Origin: Apiosordaria backusii
Lineage: Eukaryota > Ascomycota > Sordariomycetes > Sordariales > Lasiosphaeriaceae
Assembly (NCBI GenBank): GCA_030549205.1
Contig: JAUKTV010000010.1
Coordinates: forward strand, 682,001 to 746,000
Direction of reading: 5' to 3'
DNA length: 64,000 nucleotides
Each line of letters starts with the position of its first letter. Position 1 is the first letter of the stretch. Of the stretch, positions 10,886 to 25,004 are shown piece by piece. Under the pieces are notes generated by a model. That model did not search any database, was not told the DNA's origin, and was given only the letters and a program-made list of their open reading frames with translations. The position numbers and the translations under genes were made by a program.

Positions 10886-13800
10886 TATTCAAGCTATTAA
10901 AGCCTATTACTATAGGCAATATAAGTAGCTTAACCCTAACCTTATAATAACCTACACTTTAGATTAAAGGTGTTAGATTTTACAGCCCTTTTATATAGCT
11001 ATAAGTCGATTTTTAAAAAACTATAAATTACGTTAATTTAACTACTTATAAAATCTATAATTAACTATTAAGTTAATTAAATTAGCTAAAAATTAATAAA
11101 CCTATAATTAAATAAGTATATTATTATTATATTAAATTATAGGCCTATAGGCTTTATAGGTTGAGAACTATAAAAGGTTTAATAAATGGTTTATAGGGCT
11201 TAGTAAACTTCGAAATTAATTAAATTATACTTTAGCCTATCTACTTATTAAGATATATAAAGTACTATATATTAATCGGTAAGTATATAGTAAAAGTTAA
11301 ATATAAATCTTATTATAGAGATTATTATAGTAGATTTATAGAAGGTTAATATTATAATATCATTATTTATTCACTATATTTCTATTCTATAATACTTATA
11401 AAGTATTATACTTTAATATTTTAATATTAAGTTATAGGTATTATATATAAGACTTTTATTATACTATAAGTTAATATATAAGTATTAATTATAAGGCCTT
11501 TAGGCCTATAATTAGCTATATTTATTCTAATAAGTTATAAGCTTAAAAGATATTTAATTAAATTATAAGCTTATAAGTTTAAGCTTAAAGCTTTTTATAA
11601 ATAATAACTTAAGCTATTGTAAATTATACTATAAATAGGCTATAAAAATTATTAATTTTTAAACTTACCTATCGAAGGAAGGTTTTAAAGTAAAAACTAA
11701 ACTTACCTTATCTTTATTAGGTTTTTCGAAGGCTTATAAAGGTTTAAATTTACACTTACTATTAAATTTATTATATTATAAAAAGTATAAAAATTAAGCT
11801 TAATAGAGTATTAAAAGCCTGTAAACTATAAACTTATAAAAGTTAAAAATAGTGCTTTTATTTTAATTATAGTTAAGTGAGTAGTTTTATAAAACTTAAA
11901 AGTAAGTAAAAAAGGTAAAAAAGTAAAGCAACCTTTTTAACCATTATTATTATTAATAATTATAGTATTTTACTATATAAAATAAAGCCTATTCTTTAAA
12001 GCTCTTAAATACTATAGACTTAGTACCTTTTATTATATAAATAAATTATAATTAAAGCCTTAATTAAAATCAGTATTAGGCTAGGGTTTTAAAGCCCTAT
12101 AAAATGCTTAAGTAATAAGTATACTAAGCCTTTTACGGATTTAAAAATATAAAATATAAAGTTTAAATAAAAGCCTTTTAAAGAAAAGGAATTAATAGAT
12201 TTTTACTATATATAAGCCTTTACTATTTAACTTAAAAAGTAAAAGGCTTAAATTTAACAATTATAAAGTATTATAAATAAAGTAATAGAATAAATTAAGC
12301 TTTTAATAACAATTTAAAGTACTTTAAAATAGCTTAAGGCTATTATAACTACTCCTTTAATAATAATTAAAACTATATATTTAAAAACTATAATAGCCTA
12401 TTAATTAAAGCTTAAAGTTAATAGTAATTCCATAAAAGTCCTTTACACTATTATAATTATTAAAATAATTAAAAAGGTTTACAAATTCCCTACTAATTAA
12501 AGGCTTATAGGCCTTAAAAATTTCGATTTATAAAAATAGGGCTTAAATATTATACTATATATTATCAATATAGCTACTTTTATAAAAAACCCTCTTATAA
12601 TAATCTATTAAAGTAATATGGCCCTATTATTAATATTACTTTAAAATAATATAGCCTTAAACCCTTAAGCTTCTATTTTATAATAAATAAGCCCTATTAA
12701 AGCCTATAAATTACTTATTTAAAGGTATTTTTATAATACTAAATTATAATAAAAGAACCTTTATAGAAAATACTATTCCTTAAACTTCTACTAATTTACT
12801 AACTTTTTAATAAATTTTAATATTAAATTTTTTAATATAATTAGCTGATTTATACTAACTAATATTAACCTTTAGGTTATAAATTAAATAAATTAATACT
12901 TATAAATTATAAAAAAGAGCTTTCTATAATAAATTAAGAAGTAATAAAGTATTATATAAACTATTAAAATACTAAGTTAAAATATAAATACTATTAACCT
13001 AAACTTTTTAATAGTAGATTTATTAAAAAAACAGTATATTTTAGCCTTTATTACTATTAAAAGTATAGCCTATAAAAGTAAAAAAGGCCTTTATAAAAGT
13101 ACTAAAAAAAAGGTTTTCTTAAATAAGAAACTTAAAAATAATAATAATAATAACTCTAATAATCTTAATAACTTTAATAACCTTCTTTAAAAGAAAAAAA
13201 AAAAAGGCTTTAAAAGGTTTAAAGGTATTAAAAAAAAGCTTAAAATTAAAAATTTATTTACCTATATAATAAACTCCTATAATCTAACTTTAAAGGTCTT
13301 TAAAGACTTTAATAATAATAATAATAACGATAATACCTATATAATACCTATAAAGCTTACTAAAGGCATTAAAAATGCTAAAGATAAAGCCTTAACAGTA
13401 CTTTCTTCAAAAGATACCCTTTTATATAATACTAAGTTTACTAACTATATTATTAATAATTAAAAATAATTTATTAACTATAAACTTAATAATAATTTAT
13501 TAAAAACAATTTATATAAAAAAGAATCCCTTAATATTTAAAGGCTTTAAAATTACTATATTTATAGTAATTTTATAAAAAGAACCTTTTAAATATACTAA
13601 GCTTAAATTTAAAAATACTTTACATATTCTTTAATTTAATATTAACCTTTTTAATAATATACTATATTATAAAGCCGGCAATTAAGTTAAAAAGGAAGTA
13701 CTATATAGGCTTAATAAAGCTTTAATAATAGTATTTAATTTTAAATTTTTAAACTTCTTTTTAAAATTATAAAGGGTAAAAAGGCCTATTATTTACTATA

Positions 13801-14420
13801 ATATAAATTTTAATATTATTAATTAAAAGTAAAAATTAATAGTAAAGCTTTTTAATAAACCTTTATTTTAAAAAGATAGCTATTTAAAGGTCGATTTAAA
13901 CCTTTAAAAGCTTAATAATAGGTCTATAAAGCTAAATAGCAATAGTATTATTAACTTTAATTTAAACGTTCAAAAAGTAAAGCCCTATAAATTTAAAAAA
14001 TTTAAAACTATAAAAAAAACTATAGTTAAAGTAAACTTAAAAAAATAAAGCTTTATTAGCTTATAAAAGGCCCTAATAATTTAAATAACCTTAACTTTAA
14101 AGGATTTAATTAAAGTAAACTTATTAAAAAGCTTTATTAATTTATAAAAGGCTTTAATAGTTTAAATAACTTTAACCTATTTAATTAAAAAGAAGTTTAA
14201 GGAGGCTATATATTTAAGGAGGCTATTAAAAATATCCTTAATATTACTATAGACTATTATAATAAATTATTTTAAATAATATTAAAATAGTATATTAAGT
14301 TAAGTTATATAGGCCTAATATTATTAAAAAAGATTAATAAAATTACTATTAAACTTTTAAATTTAGATTTAATAAAAGAAGTAGATTTTTAATATTCGGT
14401 TTATAATAAAGTTAAAGTAA

Positions 14421-15396
14421 TGTCTCTCTAAGAAGTGGAACTTCTAAAAAAAAATTTCTTTTACAATGCTATACCCGGCGTTGGTTTTCTTTATAGCTGA
14501 TCTAGTATGCCACTTAAACTACTTAGGGCTACCGTCATAGTCATATACTTATTATATAGTTAAACCTTCTACTATCGAATTCAATAATAAGCTTGTATAA
14601 TAATATTATAGTTCAACCTTCTAAACACCTCCTTTACTATCGAATTACTTATAACTATGTCAATAATTCCTTCGCCAGCCTACATTAAGGCTAGATATTA
14701 ACGCCTATATAAAGTTAAAAAGGATTTTATTTATTACTCTTCTTTACTATTCCTTTCCTATATTACTTACTATATTTCTCTTCTATATTACTTACTATAT
14801 TTCTCTTTATATTATTTACTATATTCTTCTTTTATATTACTTATTATATTAAGATTTAATCAATTGCAATATTAAATATAGATTTATCCTATATAATTTA
14901 ACAATTAAAAGATAGTATTAATATAATAGTAATATATAATTTACTATACCAAAAGCTTATAAATATAAAATCCTAAAGTTAAATAATTATAAGTATTTTA
15001 AATTTACTAATATTATAATAACTATACCGAAGAAAGATAATAATAAGTAGAATATAAGTATTGTCTTTATTAAAAAGTTAACTATATATACCGTCGTTAC
15101 TTTATTTTATGTTAAATATATTAATTTTTATTAATTTAAATAGGATTTAATCGGTCTTAAGCTAAGGTATTGGATTAAGGATGAAACGACTTAAAAAAAA
15201 GCTTTCGAAAAGAAGGATAAGGTAAAAGATTAATTAGCGAAGTTAATCGATATCGTAGTAGTGATTATAAAGGATAAGACGGCCTAATAGATTAAGTAGT
15301 TAGTTTAATAGTTATATTAAATAGCTTGAAGATACTGTTGTGTTGATTGTAAGCATCTGTATGTCACGTCTTATGTATATACTACCGAACCTTAAG
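14421..15396 (-). mobile_element. Family X element, full length (copy X3)
   Basis: The 976-bp element lies between perfect 13-bp direct repeats AAAGTTAAAGTAA (14408-14420 and 15397-15409). On its sense (minus) strand it starts CTTAAGGTTCGG and ends around CTTAGAGAGACA. It has no open frame. It interrupts the interior of copia element A, so it is younger than A. Confidence 0.85.
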
Positions 15397-18300
15397 AAAG
15401 TTAAAGTAATAAGAAGGCTTTAATTTTCTATTACTTTAAACTTTTTTAAAGTTTTAAATTCTATTAAAGACAATACTTTTAAAATTAAACCTATACTTTA
15501 TAATAAACTTTCTATAGTGTTAATTTTAATAGATTAAAAATCTTAATTTAAATAGGCCTTTTATTTATTAAATATTAAAGAATTAACTATATTAAATACT
15601 ATAAAAGGTTTTTTTAAAAGCTTAAAGAATTATTATAATTGATACTTTACTTACTTTTATTATAATAGTAAGAAAGAAATTAATTATAAATTATAAATTT
15701 AATTTTTTATTAAAGGTATTAAATTTTTTATTTATAAGTAAAATGGCTTAATTAAATATTTTATTAAAGTATTTTTAAACCGGTTATAGGCTATAATAGT
15801 ATTATTATAATTTTTTTAATATTTATAATATTATATAATGCTTATAGTATTTAAATTAATTAATTATATAATAGTTAATAATAAGGACCTTACTTTTTAT
15901 TAAACGTTTTATAATAAATTAAAGCCTTCCTTTTTTTATAAGTTAGATTTAAGCCGATTTAAGACTATAGGTTTTTTTATAAAGCTCTTTATTTCTATTA
16001 AAAAAAAGTTTAGAGTTTTAAAGCTATAAACTTATATAGAGCTTAATAAATTATTGGCTATTTTTAAAAGTAAAACCTATTAAATATAAATATTAATTAA
16101 AAAGGCAGTAGTAAAATCTTCTTTTATTAATATAATAAATAAGTTTACTATAATTTAAAGTATTATTATTATTTTAAAAAAGGATTTAAGCTGAAAGGAG
16201 GTAAAGCTATTATAATTAATAAATAAAAATAGCGATCTATACTTTAAAAAATTTCTTAATAGTAAGTTAATTAGTGGATTTATTAAAATTTAAAAGGCTA
16301 TAATTAATAGTAATTTAAAGCCTTTTAATAGGTTTAATATAAACTTTAAGGCCGGTTTAAAACCTTTTATTAAAGACCACTTATTAATAGAAGTAAAAAA
16401 ATTATAGTTAAACGTAAATAAAGATATTAAAATAAATATTAGCTAATTTATTAAATTAATTTTAATTAAAATTAAAGCCTATTATTATAAGGCCTTTAAA
16501 GGTCCTTTTAATATTAATTTATTACTTTAAATATTAAAATAAGTATTAAAGAACTTTAAAAAATCCTATTAATTAAAGGCTATATATAGTAAATTTAAAT
16601 AAATAGTTAACTAAGGAACCTTTAAATTCCTTCTTTAAAGTACTTTTTTTAAAGACTGTATATTATTAATTAGTAGATTAATATTATATAAAAAGATTAA
16701 TAAAGAAAATAGGCTTTTAAAGTTTAAAGTTAAGTTAATTATTAAAGGATTTTTATAAAAGGAAGGCTTAAATTTTATAAAGACCTTTACTATTATTACT
16801 ATACTATTTATTTAATATATACTATTAATTATAGCGGTTTTATTAAATTAGGAAATAGAGTAGATCGATTTTATAAAGGTATTTTTTAATAAATATTTAA
16901 AAGAAAAGAATTATATAACTATATTTAAAGGCTTTTATAAATTTTATTAAAAAGCCGACTTAGCTATTAAAGTAAAGCTATATAAGTAAGGCTTTAAGCT
17001 TAAAATTAATTAAATAATTTACCTCTTTAAAGCCTTATATAATTTAAAATAAAGCCTTAAACTTTAATAAGTTAAACTTATTAAACTATTAAAAAAAGAA
17101 GGTTTTATAACGTTAATTTTTAACTTTACTATCTTTTATAATCCTAAAGTTAGGATTTTATAATAACTTATATTAATGATTATTTAATTATAAACTTTAA
17201 TAAGGCCTATATTTAACGGCTTAAAAAAGCTTAAATAAGGTTTACCCGATAGAAAATAAAAGGCCGGCTTCCTTCTTTTTAAATATTTAAATAATAAAAA
17301 ATAAATATTGCTTCCTTTTATAATTTAATTAAACTTAATATATATAGAAAGTAATTAAAACTTTTAATTTTAAAAATAGCTATAAAATACTAATTCTTTT
17401 ATAGTTTAGAATAATAACTTAGTATAAAGACCTTAAATTAAAAGAAAGCCCTATAAGTAAATTAGATTATACGTTATTTTAGTATATAGTAAGTACTATA
17501 ATGTATTTAATAATTTAAATAAAGTCTAATATTACTTTTATAGTATAGTAGCTTTTAAAAATATATAGTAATCTACTATAATAAGCCTAAACATCGTTAA
17601 AAACCTTTTAAAGTATTTAAATAGTATAGAGAATTTAATAATTACCTATAGTTATAATACTATTAGATTTATTAAAAAGAAAGGCTTTATAATATTTATA
17701 GGCTTTATAAATTTAGACTTTATAAAGGACTTAAAGGATTTAAAATCTATTTACGGCTTTATATTTAAAGTAATCAGAGGCTTTATAAATTAGAAATTAA
17801 AGAAGGCTAGTATTATAAACCTCTTTATATTAAAGGTTAAAACCGATATATTTATTAAGGCTATTTATAAGGCTTTATAAATTAAAAAGGTTTATAAAAA
17901 ATTAAAGTATACTTTAATAGGCTTTACTTTACTATATAATAATAATATTAGCTTTATAATTATTATTTATAACTTAGCCTTTTATAATTATATTAAGTAT
18001 ATATTATTAAAATATTATTAAGTTAGAAAGTAAGTTAAGGCATTTTAGATTATTATTAATTATTTAAATATTAAATAAATATCAGTTAATAGGTTAATTA
18101 AATTACTAATTAGTTAAAAATTTAAAACCTTTATAGGTCTTTTAAGTTTAAGGAATAGACTTATAGAGGAAAAGTTAGTAGAAGAATAGATTAGAAAACT
18201 ACCTTTTTTATATTTAATTTTCTTTTATAATTTAGTTTATAAAAGTAATTACTTAATGTTTAAAATATATAGACCTTAATACTTTATATACTTTGTATTT

Positions 18301-19270
18301 AATTTTTTTAATTAATTAGTTAGTTTATTAATTTTAGTTTATTATAGTAAGCCTTAGATTTAAATTTAAACTTATTACTTATTATAAGTAAAAGAGGGAT
18401 ATTAAATTAAGTCTTTATAAGGTTTAAGATTTCGTTAGTCGATTAAATATAGGATTTAAATTTATAATAAGTAGTTATTATTATATTATATAATAAAAGT
18501 TTAAATTAAAAAGCCTATTTATTAACTATTTAGTATTTAGTTAATACTTTATTTTACTATAAAGCTATTTAAAGGCTTACATTCTATTAATTAGTAGGTT
18601 AAATTGCCTGTAATTTTATATTTAAGTTATTAAAGTCTATTATTGTAAATAGTATAAGTGGTTTGACCTTAACTTTATATTAATTTATACTTTAGGTTAA
18701 GTATGTTCGGTTTTGCGGTCTATTTTATATAGCTGTAAGTTAATTTCTTAAAAGTTATAAATTATATTAACTTAGTTATTTATAAGACCTATAGTTAACT
18801 ATTAAGTTAGTTAAATTAATTAAAAATTAATAGGCTTATAATTAAGTAGGTATATTATTATTATATTAAATTATAGGCCTATAAGCCCTATAGGTTAGAA
18901 GTTATAGAGGGCTTAGTAAGTGGTTTATAGAGTTTAGTAAACCTCGAGGTTAATTAAGCTATACTTTAGCCTCTTTGTTTATTAGGGTATGTAAGGTACT
19001 GTATATTAGTTAGTAGGTATATAGTAAAGGTTGAGTATAAACCTTACTATAGAGATTATTATAGTGGATTTATAGAAGGCTAGTATTATAATATAATTGT
19101 TTACTTACTATATTTTTATTTTATAGTACCTACAGGGTATTGCACTCTAGTACCCCAACACTAAGTTATAGGTATTATGCGTAAGACTTCTGCTATACTG
19201 TGAGCTAGTATGTAAGCACTAATTACAGGGCCCTTAGGCCTGTAATTGGCTATATCCATTCCAATAACTT

Positions 19271-21649
19271 TTATAAACTATACCTTTAATAGTAATAAAG
19301 GTTAGAATATACTGTTTTTTTAATAAATCTATTATCAGAAAGCTTAAGTTAATAGTATTTATATTTTAGCTTAGCATTTTAATAGTCTATATAGTATTTC
19401 TTTACTTTTTAGTTTATTATAGAAAGCTTTTTTTATAATTTATAGGTATTAGTTTATTTAATTTATAGCTTAAAGGTCGATACCGGTTAATATAAATTAA
19501 TTAATTATATTAAAAATTTAATATTAAAATTTATTAAAAAGTAAGTAAATTAATAGAAGTTTAAAAAGTAGTATTTTCTATAAAGGTTTTTTTATTATAA
19601 TTTAATACTATAAGAATATTTTTAAATAAATAATTTATAGACTTTAATAGGGTTTATTTACTATAAAATAAAAGCTTAAAGGCTTAAGGCTATATTATTT
19701 TAAAGTAATATTAATAATAAGGTTTATTTAATATTATTTTAGTAAGCTATTATAGTAAAGTCTTTTATAAAAGTAGCTATATCGATAGTATATAGTATAA
19801 TATTTAAACTTTATTTTTATAGATCGAAATTTTTAAAGCTTATAAGCCTTTAGTTAGCGGAGAATTTATAAACCTTTTTAATTATTTTAATAACTATAAT
19901 AATATAAAGGACCTTTATAAAACTATTATTAACTTTAAACCTTAATTAATAAGCTATTATAGCTTTTATATATATAGTTTTAATTATTATTAAAGGAATA
20001 GTTATAATAGCCTTAAGCTATTTTAAAGTACTTTAAGCTATTATTAAAAGCTTAATTTACTCTATTATTTTAATTATAATACCTTATAATTATTAAATTT
20101 AAACCTCTTACTCCTTTAATTAAATAGTAAAGGCTTATATATAATAAGAATCTACTAATTCTTTCCCTTTAAAAAACCTCTACTTAGGCCTTATATTTTA
20201 TATTTTTAAATTTATAAAGGGCTTAATATACTTACTATTAAAGTATCCTATAAGGCTTTAAAATCTTAATTTAATACCGTTTTTAATTAAAGCTTTAATT
20301 GTAATTTACTTATATAGTAAAAGATACTAAGTCTATAGTATTTAAAAGTCTTAAAAAATAGGCTCTATTTTATATAGTAAAATACTATAATTACTAATAA
20401 TAATAATAATTAAAAAGATTACTTTACTTTCTTACTGTTTTACTTACTTTTATATTTTATAAAACTACCTACTTAACTATAGTTAAAGTAAAAGGCTATT
20501 TTTAACTTTTATAAGCTTATAGTTTACAGGCCTTCAATACTCTATTAAGCCTAATTTTTATATGCCTTATAGTATAATAAATTTAATAGTAAATATAAAT
20601 TTAAACCTTTATAAGTCTCTAGAAAACCTAATAAAGATAAAGTTAGCTTAGTCTTTACTTTAAAACCTTACCTTAATAAATAAGCTTAAAAATTAATAAT
20701 TCTTATAGCCTACTTATAATATAGTTTACAATAGTCTAAGCCGTTATTTATAAAAAGCTTTAAACTTAAATTTATAAGCCTATAATTTAATTAAATATCT
20801 TTTAAGTTTATAATCTATTAAAATAAATATAGCTAATTATAAGCTTAAAGGCTTTATAATTAATGCTTATATATTAGCTTATAGTATAGTAGAAATTTTA
20901 TATATAATATTTATAGCTTAATATTAAAGTACTAAAGTATAATACCCTATAAGTACTATAGAATAAAAATATAGTAAATAAACAATTATATTATAGTATT
21001 AACCTTCTATAAATCTACTATAATAATCTCTATAGTAAGGTTTATACTCGACCTTTACTATATACCTACCGACTAACGTACGGTGCCTTACATACCCTAA
21101 TAAGCAGAGAGGCTAAAATACAGCTTAATTAACCTTAAGGTTTATTAAGCCCTATAAACTACTTATTAAACCCTCTATAGTTCCTAACTTATAGAGCTTA
21201 TAGGCCTATAATTTAATATAGTAATAATATATCTACTTAATTATGAGCTTATCAATTCTTAGTTAATTTAGCCAGCCTAATAGTTAACTATAAATTTTAT
21301 ATGTAATTAAATTAGTATAGTTTATAGCTCTTTAAAAATCGACTTACAGTTATATAAAAGGGCTGCAAAATCCGACACCCTTAACCTAAAGTGCAGATCA
21401 TCGTAGGGTTAGGATTAGGCCACTTATATTACCTATAGTAGTAGGCTTTAGTAGCTTAAATATAAAATTATAGACAGTTTGGCCTACTGGTTAGTAAGAT
21501 ATAGGCCTTTAAATAGCCCTACAGTGAAGTAAGGTGCCGGGCAAATGCCGGGTAGCTGACGGGTAGGCTTTCCCACTTAAGCTTCCACTACGTAGTATAA
21601 TAGCAGCCACCTACTGTAAACTTAGGCCTTAAAGGGACCTAGTTTAACA
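19271..21649 (-). mobile_element. Copia element B, inverted 5' fragment
   Basis: This is a minus-strand copy of the 5' part of element A. The LTR is about 20816-21649, starting TGTTAAAC on the minus strand. The gag-side interior (19271-20815) is the inverse of about 11530-13075. It is truncated where it meets the 3' LTR of A, giving long inverted arms around the A interior. It is RIP-decayed, but the LTR keeps GC-richer patches near 21350-21640. Confidence 0.7.
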
Positions 21650-21781
21650 AATAGTTATATAATTATAACAGTGGCCCTAAGCAGCTTAAGTAGTATATTA
21701 GATTAATTATGAAGACAACTAACGCTGGATATAGCGTTGTAAAAGAATTTTTTTTTGGAAGCTCTACTTCTTAAAAAGACA
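21650..21781 (+). mobile_element. Family X element, 5'-truncated (copy X4)
   Basis: Only the 3' 130 bp of family X remain, ending TTCTTAAAAAGACA. It sits at the junction of copia fragments B and C. I found no convincing target duplication. Confidence 0.65.
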
Positions 21782-22286
21782 AAAGAAAAAAATTATATAA
21801 TTATATTTAAAGGCTTTTATAAATTCTATTAAAAACTAAATTTAATTATTAAAATAAAGCTATATAAATAAAACTTTAAACTTAAAATTAATTAAATAAA
21901 TCGCCTCTTTAAAGTCCTATATAGCTTAAAATAGAACTTTAAACTTTAATAAATTAAACTTATTAAGCTATTAAAAAAAAAGATTTTATAATCCTAATTT
22001 CTAACTTTACTATCTTTTATAATTTTAAAGTTAGGATTTTTATAAAAATTTATATTAATAATTATTTAATTATAAACTTTAATAAGGCTTATATTTAATA
22101 GTTTAAAAAAAGTTTAAATAAAGTCTATTTAATAAAAAATAAAAGGCCGGCGTCCTTTTTTTTAAATATTCAAATAATAAAAAATAAATATCACTTCTTT
22201 TTACAACTTAATTAAATTTAATATATATAAAAAATAATTAAAACTTTTAACTTTAAAAATAACTATAAAATATTAATTCCTTCATA

Positions 22287-22772
22287 CCCTATAACACAGT
22301 GGCATACGTCTAAAGGCCTCTTAATTACTACATTTAATTATGAGGTTATAAGTTCGAATCTCGCATAGAGCAAAAAAGCTGAATTTTCATTAGCTTAATG
22401 GCTAAGGTAAAAAGTAAGGCAGGGCTTACTTATACCGTAACCTACTAATTAAATAAGACAGCCTTACTATCTAAAGGTATCTACTAAGTGTACGTATAAC
22501 TACGAGGCTCCAGTTATATTAAAACTGGCTAAAGGGACATTTATCGAAGCCTTATAGGGTTAGAAGCGCTAAGATAACTATAGAAGCTAGGTATAAGTAA
22601 GGATAAAGGGGTTTTAATTTAATTAAAAATAAATAGGTTAAATAAAAATATATAAGTTTCTTCTTAAAATAAATAGTAACCTTACAGCTTATATATAGCG
22701 ACCTCTTTAGTTAAGTATAGATAGGCTAATTCCTAATCTACTATAACGTTTAATAACGTTCAATATCATTTT
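22287..22772 (+). mobile_element. tRNA-headed SINE, copy S1
   Basis: The 486-bp element is flanked by a perfect 14-bp duplication, TTAATTCCTTCATA (22273-22286 and 22773-22786). Its head holds a decayed A box (ACACAGTGG) and B box (GGTTATAAGTTCGAATC). The tail ends in a T-rich stretch after ATATCA. It matches copy S2 throughout but is more RIP-damaged. It lies inside the decayed reverse-transcriptase region of element C. Confidence 0.85.
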
Positions 22773-24004
22773 TTAATTCCTTCATAATTTAAAATAATAA
22801 CTTAATATAAAGACTGTAAATTAAAAGGAAACCTTATCAATAAATTAGATTATATACTATTTTAATATATAATAAGTACTAAAATATATTTAATAACCTA
22901 AATAAAGTTTAATATTATTTTTATAATATAATAGCTTTTAAAAAATATATAGTAATTTATTATAATAAATTTAAATATTATTAAAAATCTTCGAAAGTAT
23001 TTAAATAATATAAGGAATTTAATAATTACCTATAATTATAATATTATTAAACTTATTAAAAAGAAAAATACTATAGTACTTATAAACTTTATAAATTTAA
23101 ATTTTATAGGGAATTTAAAGGATTTAAAATCTACTTATAATTTTATCTTTAAAATAAATAAAGGCCTTATAAATTAAGAATTAAAGAAAGCTAATATTAT
23201 AAGTGTTTTTACTTTAAAAGTTAAAACGAATATATTTATTAAAATTATTTATAAAGTTTTATAAATTAAAGAAGTTTATAAAAAGTCAAAGTATACTTTA
23301 ATAGACTTTATTTTACTATATAATAATAATACTAGCTTTATAATAATTATCTATAACTTAACCTTTTATAATTATATTAAGTATATACTATTAAAATACT
23401 ATTACATTAAAAAGTAAATTAAAGTATAATAAATTACTATTAATTATTTAAATATTAAATAAATACCGGTTAATAGGTTAATTAAACTATTAATTAATGA
23501 AAAATTTAAAACCTTTATAAATTTTTTAAGCTTAAAAATAAGCTTATAGAAGAAAAGTTAATAAAAGAATAAATTAAAAAACTACCTTTCCTAGATTTTA
23601 AATTTCCTTTATAAATTAACTTGAAAAGTAATTACTTAACAATTAAAATATATAAACCTTAACGCTTTATATACCTTTATATTTAATTCTTTTAATTAAT
23701 TAATTAATTTATTAATTTTAACTTATTATAATAAGCCTTAAATTTAAATCTAAACTTACTATTTACTATAAGTAAAGAAACGGTATTAAATTCAGTCTTT
23801 AAAAAGCTTAAGTTTATAGTAAGTAATTATTATTATACTATATAATAAAAATTTAAATTAAAAAGCTTATCTATTAACTACTTAATATTTATTTAATACC
23901 ATACTTTACTATAAAGCTATTTAAAAGCCTACATTTTATTAATTAATAAATTAAACTGCCTATAATTTTATATTTAAACTATTAAAGCCTACTATTATCG
24001 GTAA

Positions 24005-25004
24005 TGTCTCTTTAAAAAGTAGAGCTTCTAAAACAAAATTTCTTTTATAATGCTATACCCGGTATTAATTCTCTTTATAATTAATCTAGTATACCACTTA
24101 AACTGCCTAAGGCTACTGTTATAGTCATATAATTATTACATACTTATTACATACTTATTATATAACTAAACCTTCTACTATCAAATTTAATAATAAGCTT
24201 ATATAATAATATTATAAATAAACCTTTTAAACGCCTCCTTTACTATCGAATTATTTATAACTATATCGATAATTCCTTTACTGGTTTATACGAAGGCCAG
24301 GTACCAGCATTTATATAAAATTAAAAAGGATCCTATCTGCTTTTTTTCCTTTCTTACATTACCTACTATATTCTTCTTTTATATTATTTACTATATTACT
24401 TTCCTATATTATTTACCATATTCCTTTCCTATATTACCTACTTTATTAAAACTTAATCGATTATAGTATTAAGTATAAGTCTATTTTATACAATTTAATA
24501 ATTAAAAAGATAGCATTAATATAATAGTAGTATATAATTTACTATATCAGAAGCCTATAAATATAAGATCCTAAGGTTAGATAGCTATAAGTATTTTAAA
24601 TTGGCCGATATAATAATAGCTGTACTGAAGAAAAATAATAAAAAGTAAAAAAATATAAGCGTCATTTATACCTAAATATATACTATATATTTGTTTATTA
24701 CTTTATCTTTTGCTTAATATATTAGATTTTATTAATTTAAATAGGATTTAATTGATTTTAATATAGATTAGTACATTAAAGAAGATAATATAAAGACTTA
24801 AGATAAAGCTTTTAAATAAAAGGATAAGGTAAAAGGAAAGTTAGTAAAGTTAATATCGATTATAAGTATAATAGTAAAGGCTAAAACGTTTTAATAAGTA
24901 GTTAGTTTAATGGTATATTAAATAATTTAAAGATACTATTTATTATTGTATTAATTATAAATATCTATATATTACGTCTTATGTATATACTACTGAACCT
25001 TAAG
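24005..25004 (-). mobile_element. Family X element, full length (copy X5)
   Basis: A complete copy inside the 3' LTR of copia C. It is flanked by 13-bp repeats CTATTATCGGTAA (23992-24004) and CTATTATAAGTAA (25005-25017), identical at 11 of 13 positions. It has the same termini as X3 and no open frame. Confidence 0.8.

Larger units (their letters stand above)
9436..19270 (+). mobile_element. Ty1/copia retrotransposon A, RIP-decayed, with nested insertions
   Basis: The 5' LTR starts near 9436 (ancestral TGTTAAAC, now TATTAAAC) and ends near 11529. It is interrupted by the solo LTRs at 9553-10045 and 10046-10885. The internal region runs from about 11530 to 18399, interrupted by family X copy X3 (14421-15396). 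A decayed copia reverse transcriptase is readable at about 17040-17190, with ALYxLKxSxxL followed by a YxDD-like patch. A purine tract (AAAAGAGGGA, 18390-18399) precedes the 3' LTR at about 18400-19270. Every codon run is full of TAA/TAG. Damage is point-like, as expected for RIP. The gag and integrase boundaries could not be set by eye. Confidence 0.75.

Noticed and set aside
14421..15396. Family X as an LTR or part of copia gag
   Set aside because: Target duplications are 13-15 bp rather than 5, one copy is 5'-truncated, and the termini are not inverted TG/CA.
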